From Mariniblastus sp964414815 (GTDB lineage Bacteria; Planctomycetota; Planctomycetia; Pirellulales; Pirellulaceae): a stretch of 64,000 nucleotides of DNA. Below, one piece after another: positions 52,237 through 61,270 of this stretch (position 1 is its first letter; every line of letters begins with the position of its first letter). The notes under the pieces are model-generated. The model was not told the origin of the DNA. It was given only the letters and a program-made list of their open reading frames with translations, and made no database searches. Made by a program: the position numbers and the translations under genes. The stretch is taken from the NCBI GenBank assembly GCA_964414815.1, contig CAYPXY010000015.1, positions 23,198-87,197 of the forward strand, read 5' to 3'.

Positions 52237-54483
52237 ATGTCCAGTTCGTCTACCTGTCCCAGCGACTTAATTTTCACCGTCCTCGGCGGTCAGCGACATG
52301 GAAAACAGTTGCCGGTCCGTGCGACCAAATGTGTACTGGCATTTGATGGGCAAAATCGCCAAAACGGGCAATCCTCACAACCGCTCCGCTGCGCGATCCT
52401 GCGGCGACAATCCGGCGTTGTGATCCGGACTCTCGATCCTGATATTCAAATCAACAATGAGCAAAAAGAAGTTCACTGGCTGCAAACCGGTGATGTGATC
52501 CGTTTTCCAAACGCGATGACGTTGCAAGTCACCCAGCTCGGATCGATTGAGTTGGAAGCCGACGCTGAGCCATCGTTCCCGTCTTCATTGGAACAACAGT
52601 CAACCGAAAAATTCGATGAAGGCGATGTTGATGATCGATTGGGTATCATCGAGAAACGACTCGATCAATTGTCGGAACAGATCGAGTCACTGGTCTCACT
52701 TGCGAGCAGCGGAACCCTTGAGACCAACCCCTCGAATGAACCCACATGGCCATCCTGTCTCGATCCTGATTCTCAAGAGCCAGCCCCTGATACAGAGTCC
52801 ACGACAGAATCTCCTCAGACCGACGTTGATAGCGAAGTAGAAATCGACGAACCCGTTGCCGACGACGATCAAACTCCTACACCTCTTCCTTCCTGGTCCA
52901 CCGAATATGAAACGGATTCATCTCCCGGGTTGACTGCGGAGCAGCCTTTCCAACCGGGGGACCCGCCTCAGCTGCCTCAGTCTTGGGTTTCGCCGACGAC
53001 TACCGAAGAGCCTTGGCTGACACCGGTTCGACGATCCCTTGAAGAAAATTCAACGTCGCCGTCCTTGGCTTCCCCAACGGTGGACTCCCCCCCCTCGGCT
53101 CCCATCGCATCCACCGAGCCTGCACCGGCTCTTCGGCAATCGCTCGCATCCCGATTTTCAACGATGGGGGATGTCGCCGAAGTGCCCCCCGAAGCATCGA
53201 ACACCTTTGAGACATCTGTCCATTCGCTTCAAACAACCCATTCCCCACAAACTCAGGCATCGGAGGCATCCGAGCCTCCGTTGGCTGAGCCGACTTCGTC
53301 GATCGATGAGTCGCTCGATGCGCTGCTTAAGCGGCTCTATGCAGAGGCTTCAACCGAAACCGCGTCCGCCACTCTGGCCCCCCCCTCCACAATAGCTTCG
53401 CCGGATGGCTCCGATCCAGCTTGGTCATCAGGTACGATCCATGAACCGTCCGAATCGAGTGTACTCAACGCGTTCAACGAGACTTCACTCGAGTCGTCCG
53501 AGCCATCCCCTTACGCCGACATGCAGTTTGGGTATCAGCTCAACTCCCCATCTCAGCTGGACGAGGTTCGTAGCGAGGTCGGTGACGAATCAATGGCCAA
53601 TCCTCTGCTGGCACAAATTCTGAAGTCCAGTTCCCAAGTATCCCAGCACGTTGGACTCATTGAAGAAACACAGATTGTCCCATCAACCGACAATCAACCA
53701 CCCTCGGCATCCGACAGCGTGTCTGATTTGCTCGCCCGACTCAAGATGGAAGGAGGTTGGGACTCATCGGAAGACACCGCACCGGGTACAACCGTTGAAC
53801 CGCATTCCGGCAGCTTCTCCATTGCAGAAGCCAGCAATGAGCCAACTTTGTCCTACAACGATTCATCTCTTTTTGTCGAATCTAGCCCCGCGCAAGATTC
53901 TGAAGGTGCTTCATCCGACGTCGATCAGAATGATGACGACAATCACGACCCTGAAAATGACTCCGTAGAAGACTACATGAGCCAACTCCTGGCCCGAATG
54001 CAAAAGTCGGCATCGCCAACTCCGAGCGGTACAAAAAGCAAATCGTCGGCGACACCGAATACCAATGCAACGACCAGTACCCCGGCTCCGATCACTCATG
54101 ATGTGGACCAGTCTGTCGACCTCATGACGCCGGAGGAGTATCAGCCCAAACAACGTGCGCAAAAACTGGACTCGTTCGACTCGATGCGCGAGATCGCCAA
54201 CTCGACGGCCCGAAATGCCGTTGCCGCCAGCGACTTGAATCGCCGTCACACGCAAGTACTCATGCAGTTTCTGATTGGTGGCGGAGCCATTGTGATGGCT
54301 CTTTACTACTTGCTTTCTGGCAACGCCAGCAGCAGCGGCACCGCCCAGTTTTTGACCTATGCCTGCCTGATCTTTGGAGTGGGAGCAATCATTTACGCTT
54401 TCCGTTCCTTCCAGCAAGTCAAAAAACTTGAGCTTGAAAAACCTCAATCCGACGAAGAACCGCAGGGATTGCATTCGAATTGA
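52237..54483 (+). CDS. FHA-like protein with acidic disordered middle and C-terminal membrane helices
   Basis: 748 residues from the ATG at 52237. Residues ~5-110 look like a divergent FHA domain (FTVLGGQRHGKQLPV, CAILRRQSGVVIRTL, QTGDVIRFPNAMTLQV), lacking clear phosphothreonine-binding Arg-Ser residues. A 480-residue Ser/Pro/Glu-rich region contains short repeats such as SVSDLLARLKMEGG and EDYMSQLLARMQKSA, probably binding motifs. Two membrane helices (~690-735: FLIGGGAIVMALYYLLSG, YACLIFGVGAIIYAF) end the protein, so the FHA part is cytoplasmic. Unknown partner; the kinase at 47019 is a possible source of phosphosites. Confidence 0.65.
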   Translation: MSSSSTCPSDLIFTVLGGQRHGKQLPVRATKCVLAFDGQNRQNGQSSQPLRCAILRRQSGVVIRTLDPDIQINNEQKEVHWLQTGDVIRFPNAMTLQVTQLGSIELEADAEPSFPSSLEQQSTEKFDEGDVDDRLGIIEKRLDQLSEQIESLVSLASSGTLETNPSNEPTWPSCLDPDSQEPAPDTESTTESPQTDVDSEVEIDEPVADDDQTPTPLPSWSTEYETDSSPGLTAEQPFQPGDPPQLPQSWVSPTTTEEPWLTPVRRSLEENSTSPSLASPTVDSPPSAPIASTEPAPALRQSLASRFSTMGDVAEVPPEASNTFETSVHSLQTTHSPQTQASEASEPPLAEPTSSIDESLDALLKRLYAEASTETASATLAPPSTIASPDGSDPAWSSGTIHEPSESSVLNAFNETSLESSEPSPYADMQFGYQLNSPSQLDEVRSEVGDESMANPLLAQILKSSSQVSQHVGLIEETQIVPSTDNQPPSASDSVSDLLARLKMEGGWDSSEDTAPGTTVEPHSGSFSIAEASNEPTLSYNDSSLFVESSPAQDSEGASSDVDQNDDDNHDPENDSVEDYMSQLLARMQKSASPTPSGTKSKSSATPNTNATTSTPAPITHDVDQSVDLMTPEEYQPKQRAQKLDSFDSMREIANSTARNAVAASDLNRRHTQVLMQFLIGGGAIVMALYYLLSGNASSSGTAQFLTYACLIFGVGAIIYAFRSFQQVKKLELEKPQSDEEPQGLHSN

Positions 54484-54493
54484 GTTCGGAGCA

Positions 54494-55504
54494 TCAATAC
54501 CCACGCCGAGCTTGAATATCCTCAAACTGGCGTAGGCGATACTCGATTCCTGCATCATCACATAGGCTGCAAAAAGCTCGCAACGCGACGCCGAAACCAT
54601 CGGGTCCGCTGAAACCGCCGTACTGTCCGCCCCCTTTCAGGTGCGGTTCAAGATCCGCAAAAACACCGGGCACATCGAGCGCCGCCATTCGCTGCTGAAC
54701 CACCGGCAGATAGCTGACGAGATCCCTCAAGATCGCATTGTGTCCCGACGACCCACGATCCGCCGGCACGAAGTCTTTGACGGCTTCTTCATCCACATGC
54801 CTACCGTTGTGCTGCGGGTCTGCCGGAGGCAGGTTGAAGTCCTTAATGTGAATCCAGCCTAATCCGGGCTTCATGGCCTGATATTGCTGAAATACTTCAT
54901 CCGCATCAAACCCCTGCATCACCAGATTGCCGCCATCGAAAATCAACACCAGCGAGGGATGAGCAATCTGACGATGAATATCCGCCAGAACAAAACCATT
55001 TTGGCCCACAAGATTGGCTTCTACCTCTAGCCCAAAAATCAATCCCTCACGTTGGCAAACGTCGACAATGGCCCCCAGCTGTTCCACTGCTTGATTTAAA
55101 TACGGGTTCAGTTCGGATCCTTTGGGATGGTAAAATGAAAACCCGCGGATCAGTCGCGTGTCGAATTGATGAGCGAGCCGGCACGCCCGAGCCACTTCCG
55201 TTTCAAGATACTCCGTGATCGGCCGGAAGGGAGTCGAGGTCCCGTCATCCACATCCGCTAACTTGACTTTGCCAATCGGCGAACCAATCGATGAGACCCG
55301 CATACCGTACTCATCCATTTTTTGCTTGACCAACGCAATTTCTTCGTCGGTCAAAGCCATCACGTTCTTGATTCCGGCCCCAGCGTCCAGAAACCGGATG
55401 GTAAAATACTCCAGTCCCAGCGCCGCAAACGCCGAGAATTGTTGATCCAGTGTTTTCTCATTGGCCGCTTCGTCAGCGAATCCGGATAGAAGTAGTTGGG
55501 ACAT
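54494..55504 (-). CDS. Sugar phosphate isomerase/epimerase-like TIM barrel
   Basis: 336 residues, xylose-isomerase-like barrel. Metal-ligand positions are visible in FGLEVEANLV (Glu), LVLIFDGGNLV (Asp), GWIHIKDFNL (His/Asp) and FADLEPHLKGGG (Glu). The pattern matches 'sugar phosphate isomerase/epimerase' (IolE-like) proteins common in planctomycetes. Substrate unknown. It ends 10 bp from the end of the FHA-like gene, convergent. Confidence 0.8.
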   Translation of the reverse strand: MSQLLLSGFADEAANEKTLDQQFSAFAALGLEYFTIRFLDAGAGIKNVMALTDEEIALVKQKMDEYGMRVSSIGSPIGKVKLADVDDGTSTPFRPITEYLETEVARACRLAHQFDTRLIRGFSFYHPKGSELNPYLNQAVEQLGAIVDVCQREGLIFGLEVEANLVGQNGFVLADIHRQIAHPSLVLIFDGGNLVMQGFDADEVFQQYQAMKPGLGWIHIKDFNLPPADPQHNGRHVDEEAVKDFVPADRGSSGHNAILRDLVSYLPVVQQRMAALDVPGVFADLEPHLKGGGQYGGFSGPDGFGVALRAFCSLCDDAGIEYRLRQFEDIQARRGY

Positions 55505-55510
55505 TCCGCT

Positions 55511-55873
55511 CTATAACTCCTTGTCCGGATAACGCACAACGATCACTGAAGAAATTCCACCGCGAGGCGTGAACTCGGCGGTTACGGTGGCCTTCCGCGG
55601 GCTCAAAACCGATACGAAATCGTCAAGAATACGATTGGTTACATTTTCGTAAAATATCCCTTCATTGCGGAACGCCTGAAGATACAATTTCAGACTTTTC
55701 AGCTCGACACACCGTTGATCGGGAATGTAATCAAACGTCAGCTTGCCAAAATCGGGCTGTCCTGTTTTGGGACAGACCGAAGTAAACTCCGGACAGACAA
55801 TTCGGATCGAGTAGTTTCTCTGAGGAAAATCGTTGGGAAACGATTCAAGAATTTCGCGAAAAGGTTGGGACAT
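55511..55873 (-). CDS. queF: NADPH-dependent 7-cyano-7-deazaguanine reductase
   Basis: 120 residues, the short (type I, YkvM-like) form. TSVCPKTGQPDFG carries the catalytic Cys that forms the thioimide with preQ0. The ESFPN-like N-terminus (ILESFPNDF) and ELKSLKLYLQAFRNEGIFYE match the QueF signature. It reduces preQ0 to preQ1 for queuosine in tRNA. The gene ends 6 bp before the isomerase start on the same strand. Confidence 0.95.
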   Translation of the reverse strand: MSQPFREILESFPNDFPQRNYSIRIVCPEFTSVCPKTGQPDFGKLTFDYIPDQRCVELKSLKLYLQAFRNEGIFYENVTNRILDDFVSVLSPRKATVTAEFTPRGGISSVIVVRYPDKEL

Positions 55874-55879
55874 TTTTTA

Positions 55880-56602
55880 ATGCTAATCTCTGAAATATAC
55901 AGTTCTCGTCAAGGCGAAGGCCGGTTGACCGGAACGCCTAGCGTATTCGTTCGCACCAGCGGATGCAACCTCCGATGCCGTTTTTGTGATACTCCCTTTG
56001 CCTCGTGGTCGCCCGAAGGGGAAACGCTGACCGTCCAACAAATCGTAGAACGGGTTTTGCTTGAGTCCGGTGAACCAGATCGCTCCTTTCGGCATATCGT
56101 GTTGACCGGGGGCGAACCGATGCTTCAGCGGGATGTCGAAGAGCTTTGTTTGCGGTTCAACGAACTCGGCTTTCACATGACGATCGAGACGGCGGGAACG
56201 ATCTACCGCGACCTTTGCTGCGATTTGATGTCGATCAGCCCCAAGTTTGCAAACTCAACCCCCAGTATCGAACAAGCGGGAACTTGGCGACAAAAGCATG
56301 AAGCAACCCGGCATCAGCCCGAAACGGTTCGCCAGTTGATGAATCAATACGAGTACCAACTCAAGTTTGTCGTCGATCATCCTGATGACCTTGTAGAAAT
56401 CCGCTCGTTCCTCAATGACCTTAATCCTCACTGGGAATCCAATGCCAACATCAAATCACGGGTGATGTTCATGCCGCAGGGTATTGATCTGGCCGATCTG
56501 CAAGCGAGAGAAGTCTGGCTCAAGCCGCTTTGCGACCAATGGGGGGTTGTATTCTGCCCACGTAAACATATTCAATGGTATGGCAATCGCAGAGGAACCT
56601 AA
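55880..56602 (+). CDS. queE: 7-carboxy-7-deazaguanine synthase
   Basis: 240 residues from an ATG at 55880. Radical SAM motif SGCNLRCRFCDTPFA (C-x3-C-x2-C) and VLTGGEPMLQ near residues 75-84 are typical of QueE; N-terminal EIYSSRQGEG is the hallmark of the family. It converts 6-carboxytetrahydropterin to carboxydeazaguanine. It is divergent from queF with only six bases between the start codons. Confidence 0.95.
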   Translation: MLISEIYSSRQGEGRLTGTPSVFVRTSGCNLRCRFCDTPFASWSPEGETLTVQQIVERVLLESGEPDRSFRHIVLTGGEPMLQRDVEELCLRFNELGFHMTIETAGTIYRDLCCDLMSISPKFANSTPSIEQAGTWRQKHEATRHQPETVRQLMNQYEYQLKFVVDHPDDLVEIRSFLNDLNPHWESNANIKSRVMFMPQGIDLADLQAREVWLKPLCDQWGVVFCPRKHIQWYGNRRGT

Positions 56603-56622
56603 TGCCGCGTACACTTCCCGGT

Positions 56623-56737
56623 AAATGCCGCCGGATTCTATCCGGGGGATCGTTACCATCTACCTGAAGGAGTACAATCTAAAGTTAAAAATGCCGCCGG
56701 ATTCATTCCGGGGGATACTTACCTTCTACCTGAATGA
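56623..56737 (+). repeat. Two imperfect 49-bp direct repeats carrying a CCGGAT...ATCCGG hairpin
   Basis: Units at 56623-56671 and 56689-56737, 66 bases apart, both reading AAATGCCGCCGGATTC... CGGGGGAT... TTACC.TCTACCTGAA. Each holds an ATG in frame with the transporter gene at 56754, and each can pair CCGGAT with ATCCGG (or a near form). They fill the gap between queE and the transporter. Confidence 0.8.
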
Positions 56738-56753
56738 AACTCAGCACTCTCCC

Positions 56754-57815
56754 ATGCCTCATTTTGCCTGTCTGATTTTTATCGCCATCGTCTTCTTTTG
56801 TTGGGGGACCTACGGTCCAACACTTCATCAGGGCCAATCGCGATTAGGCGCCGACGGACAGATCAGCCTGCTTCGTCCCATTATCTGCGTCGGAATCGCC
56901 TATTTTTTGATTGCCGTCGTATATCCGATTCTGATGCTCGGCATCAAAGGTGAAAAGGGAAAATGGTCGATCGGCGGATTCTACTGGTCGTTCATCGCGG
57001 GAGCATTGGGAGCCTTTGGAGCACTCGGAATCACCTTGGCATTCAAGTTTCAGGGGCGTCCGATTTATGTCATGCCACTGGTGTTTGGCCTTGCACCGAT
57101 TGTCAACACGCTGGTGACCATGACGCTGACACGAACCTTGCGGAATGCCAATTCGTTTTTCTATCTGGGTATCTTGATCGTGGCGATTGGAGCGGCGGGC
57201 GTGTTGATCAGCAAGCCATCCACCGCGAAATCAACGCCCGCAACGTCTTCCCATGAAACCCCTCAATCTGAAAACGAACCGACTCCGATTTCAGATCCAT
57301 CGCCGGCCGCACCGTACTGGCCGATGATTGTGCTTGGCATCGCAACCACGGCATCCTGCTGGGGCGCGTACGGCCCGATCCTGCATCGCGGACAAGCCAA
57401 AATGGATGGCAGTCGCCTGCGTCCCTTTCTCTGTGTGGGGCTGGCCTATTTCGCGATCGCTGTGGTCGTTCCGTATTTTGCGCTTCAAGTCTGGCCCGAA
57501 CCCGGTGGATGGTTCCAGAATGACGGCGGCCTGAATTCAGGCGTGCTGTGGTCACTGGGAGGAGGAGCACTCGGAGCGATCGGTGCATTGGGAATCATCT
57601 ACGCATTCAACTTCGGCGGAAAACCGATTTTTGTGATGCCGCTCGTGTTTGGATTTGCGCCAGTCGTCAATACACTCGTGGAAACCACCAGCAAGGGTTT
57701 GTTGAACGAAATCAGCCTGCTGTTTTACATCAGTCTTGCCGCCGTGATTTTCGGAGCCGTAATGGTGTTGGTGTTCGCCCCCAAAGCAGCACCCGCCAAA
57801 ACTGCTGACACTTAA
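56754..57815 (+). CDS. Internally duplicated DMT-like membrane protein
   Basis: 353 residues and about ten membrane helices from the ATG at 56754; an in-frame ATG at 56625 would add the repeat-encoded peptide. The two halves are homologous: WGTYGPTLHQGQ and WGAYGPILHRGQ; RPIICVGIAYFLIAVVYP and RPFLCVGLAYFAIAVVVP; PIYVMPLVFGLAPIVNTLV and PIFVMPLVFGFAPVVNTLV. This is the drug/metabolite transporter design of an internal repeat. A Pro/Thr-rich linker separates them. Substrate unknown. Confidence 0.75.
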   Translation: MPHFACLIFIAIVFFCWGTYGPTLHQGQSRLGADGQISLLRPIICVGIAYFLIAVVYPILMLGIKGEKGKWSIGGFYWSFIAGALGAFGALGITLAFKFQGRPIYVMPLVFGLAPIVNTLVTMTLTRTLRNANSFFYLGILIVAIGAAGVLISKPSTAKSTPATSSHETPQSENEPTPISDPSPAAPYWPMIVLGIATTASCWGAYGPILHRGQAKMDGSRLRPFLCVGLAYFAIAVVVPYFALQVWPEPGGWFQNDGGLNSGVLWSLGGGALGAIGALGIIYAFNFGGKPIFVMPLVFGFAPVVNTLVETTSKGLLNEISLLFYISLAAVIFGAVMVLVFAPKAAPAKTADT

Positions 57816-57816
57816 A

Positions 57817-58038
57817 GTAGGGTGTGTACAGCGGTCAGGACCACCATGAAAGATGGCCAGATGAAAACAGAATCTTGGCGTTGCAGTCTCGCACCGTGTT
57901 CATTGACCGCGTAACACACCAACGGGCGCGTGGTGTGTTACGCGGTCGCTCGAATAGGGTTGCAATATTGACCGGTTCTGCATTGATCGAAAGGCCATAT
58001 GAATGCATGGGGCAGCACGACCGCTACACACACCCTAC
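57817..58038. repeat. 222-bp element with GTAGGGTGTGT ends
   Basis: Starts GTAGGGTGTGTACAGCGGTC one base after the transporter stop and ends CCGCTACACACACCCTAC. An internal GTGTGTTACGCGGTCGCT (57931 region) matches the start of the repeat at 27036-27153. Confidence 0.8.
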
Positions 58039-58040
58039 AA

Positions 58041-58631
58041 TCAGGCCTCGTCAATCACTTCCGGCAAAAACTCGACGCCCTCGTAAAGCTCCGCAAGCGG
58101 CAACTCGCAGTTGATTTCAGCAAGCGGAATTATTGATTCGAGGCCGACAAAGGCTTCCCGAACGAACCCGTCATCGGTTCGCCGCCAGACCACTGCCGCC
58201 GCAGTGGATTGTTCCGCCAGAATATAAACGCGGAGCGATTCGATCGACAAATAGGCTTCCCGTTTTTCAATTTCATCAGCTCGCCGGGTCGATTGTGAGA
58301 CAACCTCGATCAATACCACAGGCTCATCTTGAAACGTGTCACTCGCCGGATTCGATTCGCAGATGACAGAAACGTCGGGATAATAGAAATAGGTTCGGCG
58401 ATCCGTTTGAATACGGATTTTGGTATCCGAATTAATAACCCCGCAAGGATTGCCGCGAAGTTGTCCGCCAATCGCAACGGTTGCGTTTGTAGCAATCCGA
58501 TTGTGAGCGTTCGTGCCCCCAGCCATGGCGTAGACATTACCATTGACGTATTCGTGCTTTCGGGTTGCGCGAGTCTCGTCAGACAGATAGTCGAGAACAG
58601 AAATTGGCTGTAGTATGGATGCGGAACTCAT
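58041..58631 (-). CDS. Uma2-family putative endonuclease
   Basis: 196 residues. EYVNGNVYAMAGGTNAHNRI and YYPDVSVICESN, then EPVVLIEVVSQSTRRADEIE followed by KREAYLSIESLRVYILAEQS give the Uma2/DUF820 nuclease fold, with Asp (PDVSV) and Glu-x-Val (LIEV) as the PD-(D/E)xK residues. Such genes occur in many copies in planctomycetes and cyanobacteria; function unknown. It ends two bases from the repeat at 57817-58038. Confidence 0.85.
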   Translation of the reverse strand: MSSASILQPISVLDYLSDETRATRKHEYVNGNVYAMAGGTNAHNRIATNATVAIGGQLRGNPCGVINSDTKIRIQTDRRTYFYYPDVSVICESNPASDTFQDEPVVLIEVVSQSTRRADEIEKREAYLSIESLRVYILAEQSTAAAVVWRRTDDGFVREAFVGLESIIPLAEINCELPLAELYEGVEFLPEVIDEA

Positions 58632-58667
58632 ATTTCAACTTTACCCTGTCCACCGCTTTTTTTCAAA

Positions 58668-60185
58668 TCATCGCACCTTGCAACGGAAACGGATGATACC
58701 TCCGCTGTTGGCGGGCAGAGCATCCGTGATCTCCCAGCGTAGAACCAGAGAGCCAACTTCATTATGTTCGTGTTTGAAGTCAGCATTGAGAGTACATTCT
58801 GCCGAATCCGGAACATACTCCAGACGAGACGAGAGATTGTCGACAATCGTTACGTTGCCAATTCGCTTGCCCGTCAGATTGTCAAACCGAATTGTAAAAT
58901 CGACCGTTTCCCCAGGCTGAGCCGAAATCTTTGAAGCCACTTTGGCGATCCGCAAAATGGCATGTTTGTCATCCGAATCGATGCGGACGATTTGCTGAAC
59001 TTTGTAGACATCATTGACCACCACCGGCTGAGCACCTGCCACACCGACCTGCAATCCCAAATTGTCTTGCCAGACATTGGCCGACTGCATCGCCAAGCCC
59101 AATCTTGCGGACTCCGAGTTCTGATGTTTGCCCATTCGAATCAGCGCGAGGTTCTCGAACGCTTCAAATGTATTGCGTGCGCCAAACAATCGAATCACAT
59201 TGTCGGAAACGACACCGCGATTGTTTTCGCGCAGTCCGCTGGCCCGTTTGGCACCGTGAAATCGATCGACACTGAGGTGTTGCTTTGTAGTGGTCGAAAA
59301 GTCCTTGGCCTCCGAAAGTTGCAAAGCCTTTTTCTCATCCATCGACCCTACCTTCATGCGCGACTCGGAGTTGATCAGGCCATCGAGTTTTCGAACCGCC
59401 GCAAATCGGGGAGCATAGATCGCGACTCGATTACTTTCCGTCATCAACCGGCGGCCATCGAGCGTATCAAAATGACCGATCGTATCTTCTGGAGTCACAT
59501 TGTACAGATTCCAGCTTGAATCAACCTTGGCCTTCTTACCCTGATCGCCACCGTTGAACACCAGTTCCGCCTTGCGGGGATCGGGATGCCAAGGATTAAT
59601 CCGGCGAGACGGATCGTAAACCATGCCGTACGCCAGCGGTTCTGGGGCGCAAAACAGGTTGTCGCCGAAAGGACGCGGCTCTCCGGTGCTGCTGAGAATT
59701 TCGCCGGGCAGCAATGCCGCCCCTTCGATGGGCTGCAACATTCCGCCCGACGCATGCCGGGGCTCATTCGTCGGGCTGCCGGTCAGTGGCCGGTAGTTCG
59801 ATGCAAAATCAGATTCGAATTTTTCGGGCAGCGAAGCAACTTCTGTTGTCGTCGAGACGACGGCCTGATCCTGATCTTCATCATTGTGAATCACCAGCTT
59901 GGCCACGCCCGACCCGATGGCTTGGCCTTGGCTCGAATCTTGCTCAAATGTATTTTTTTTAACAAAACTTGAACTGCCCTCAAACGATTCCAGCTTGATT
60001 TCTGGAAGCTGCGGAAGGTTCGGAAGCTGCGGGAAACTTACGGGCTGATTCGCAGGCCGAAAGCCGCCTTCATCGAGAACGGATTTTGAACTCTCCTGTT
60101 GGGCAGCCGTATGTTGCGCAACGATCAGGCCAACAGCAATGGCAACACCCCAAATCGGACTTCGATTTCCAGAACCTTGTAACAT
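58668..60185 (-). CDS. Secreted DUF11-domain surface protein
   Basis: 505 residues from the ATG at 60183-60185, preceded by GGAGAAGG. Signal peptide to HTAAQQ. The C-terminal ~110 residues are a DUF11 domain: VASKISAQPGETVDFTIRFD, NVTIVDNLSSRLEYVPDSAE, VLRWEITDALPANSGGIIRF. Just before it is a segment on HQNSESARLGLAMQ and VQQIVRIDSDD. DUF11 proteins are repetitive envelope proteins in planctomycetes. It is part of a minus-strand cluster with two secreted paralogues. Confidence 0.82.
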   Translation of the reverse strand: MLQGSGNRSPIWGVAIAVGLIVAQHTAAQQESSKSVLDEGGFRPANQPVSFPQLPNLPQLPEIKLESFEGSSSFVKKNTFEQDSSQGQAIGSGVAKLVIHNDEDQDQAVVSTTTEVASLPEKFESDFASNYRPLTGSPTNEPRHASGGMLQPIEGAALLPGEILSSTGEPRPFGDNLFCAPEPLAYGMVYDPSRRINPWHPDPRKAELVFNGGDQGKKAKVDSSWNLYNVTPEDTIGHFDTLDGRRLMTESNRVAIYAPRFAAVRKLDGLINSESRMKVGSMDEKKALQLSEAKDFSTTTKQHLSVDRFHGAKRASGLRENNRGVVSDNVIRLFGARNTFEAFENLALIRMGKHQNSESARLGLAMQSANVWQDNLGLQVGVAGAQPVVVNDVYKVQQIVRIDSDDKHAILRIAKVASKISAQPGETVDFTIRFDNLTGKRIGNVTIVDNLSSRLEYVPDSAECTLNADFKHEHNEVGSLVLRWEITDALPANSGGIIRFRCKVR

Positions 60186-60230
60186 CAAACCTTCTCCCTG
60201 CCTTTGTCTGTCCAATCCAAATTTCCGCTA

Positions 60231-60316
60231 TAGTGTAGGCGAGTCGCTCCGCGACTCGCAACTCAGCGTCTGGGAAACACAATACTACTTGGGTATACTT
60301 TTACCTGCCGGTCGCC
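60231..60316 (-). repeat. Truncated reverse copy of the 112-bp element
   Basis: Read on the minus strand it begins GGCGACCGGCAGGTAAAAG and follows the family through CTACACTA, then stops: the right terminal repeat is absent and is replaced by TAGCGGAAATTTGG leading to the DUF11 gene. The junction is 45 bp before that gene's start. Confidence 0.88.
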
Positions 60317-60324
60317 TAAGTGTC

Positions 60325-60371
60325 GCCTTTCGCTCCGCGAAAGAAAAAGGAGCTTTCGAGGAGCGAAAGGC
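60325..60371. repeat. Hairpin with GCCTTTCGCTCC arms
   Basis: GCCTTTCGCTCC (60325-60336) and its perfect reverse complement GGAGCGAAAGGC (60360-60371), with an inner GAAAG/CTTTC pairing. It lies between the truncated 112-bp element and the end of the gene 60404-61192, where it could act as that gene's transcription end. Confidence 0.75.
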
Positions 60372-60403
60372 AACAATGTTTCCTCAAACTATCCCACGTT
60401 CGC

Positions 60404-61192
60404 CTAACGCTGCTTCCAACCCTGATTCAAACGGCCCACTCGTTCCTCTGCGGGAACTCTTTCCAACTCAGGAACCTTTTCTACTTCAGGAACCTTTTCT
60501 ACTTGAGGAACCATCACGGGCATTGGTGCGTTGAAATCAAACGAATGATCGTCCGCCTGTCCTGTAGGAACGCGCGAGCCGATTCTCACGATCACCATCG
60601 GACGGCCCAGCCGTTCGGCCGCGTGCAATGGATCCTCACTGGGCGTCACATCAAAAAACGGTTGCTGGCCTTCCACATGGCGATGTGGAAACGCCGTGTC
60701 GGGATCTTCGAGGTAGATCACTTTCGTAACCAGACTGCCTTCGATCGCTCGATCGAGATCGTCTTGCAGGATATTGACCTGAATTGGAAACTGCTCTTCC
60801 AGTCCCACCGGCGTATGCAGTCGTCCCAACACCTCAATGGACGGATACAATTCCTTGCCCGCATGACCCGGAATGTCGGTCACTTTCAGTCGATAGACGG
60901 GCCCGATCTGCATCCCCAGCGTCACTCGCGACGAGTGAACCGGCGCATATCCGCCACTGCCACCGACTTCGATGCGAGCTTGGTCAGGCACCATCAGGCG
61001 AACATTTTGCACAACCATCGCCAGTCTCGGATCCGCCATCAGCGACGACTGAGCCACGAGGCCGGGCGCCATGTTCGCGTGAACCAGATGATGCCGTTTT
61101 TCGTAGGGATTTGGGACCACCTGAGCCATCGAAAAGGCGCAGTGCAGCCCGACGATTGCAAGGCCAGTAATACTTGTTGTCAAACGATTCAT
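60404..61192 (-). CDS. Secreted protein, smaller paralogue of the DUF11 cluster
   Basis: 262 residues from the ATG at 61190-61192. Signal peptide (HCAFSMAQ). Core: VYRLKVTDIPGHAGKELYPS, then IEVLGRLHTPVG, FPIQVNILQDDLDRAIEG, LVTKVIYLEDPDTAFP, and IVRIGSRVPT, each matched in the next protein. The tail contains EKVPEVEKVPELERVP, a short repeat. No enzyme motif. It follows the paralogue by 78 bp on the same strand. Confidence 0.72.
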   Translation of the reverse strand: MNRLTTSITGLAIVGLHCAFSMAQVVPNPYEKRHHLVHANMAPGLVAQSSLMADPRLAMVVQNVRLMVPDQARIEVGGSGGYAPVHSSRVTLGMQIGPVYRLKVTDIPGHAGKELYPSIEVLGRLHTPVGLEEQFPIQVNILQDDLDRAIEGSLVTKVIYLEDPDTAFPHRHVEGQQPFFDVTPSEDPLHAAERLGRPMVIVRIGSRVPTGQADDHSFDFNAPMPVMVPQVEKVPEVEKVPELERVPAEERVGRLNQGWKQR

Positions 61193-61270
61193 GGGATGCT
61201 CCGTATCAATATGAAACGAGCCGCGATACAGACTGGCTGCCGCGGCTCGTTTCAAACACTCAAGGATATT

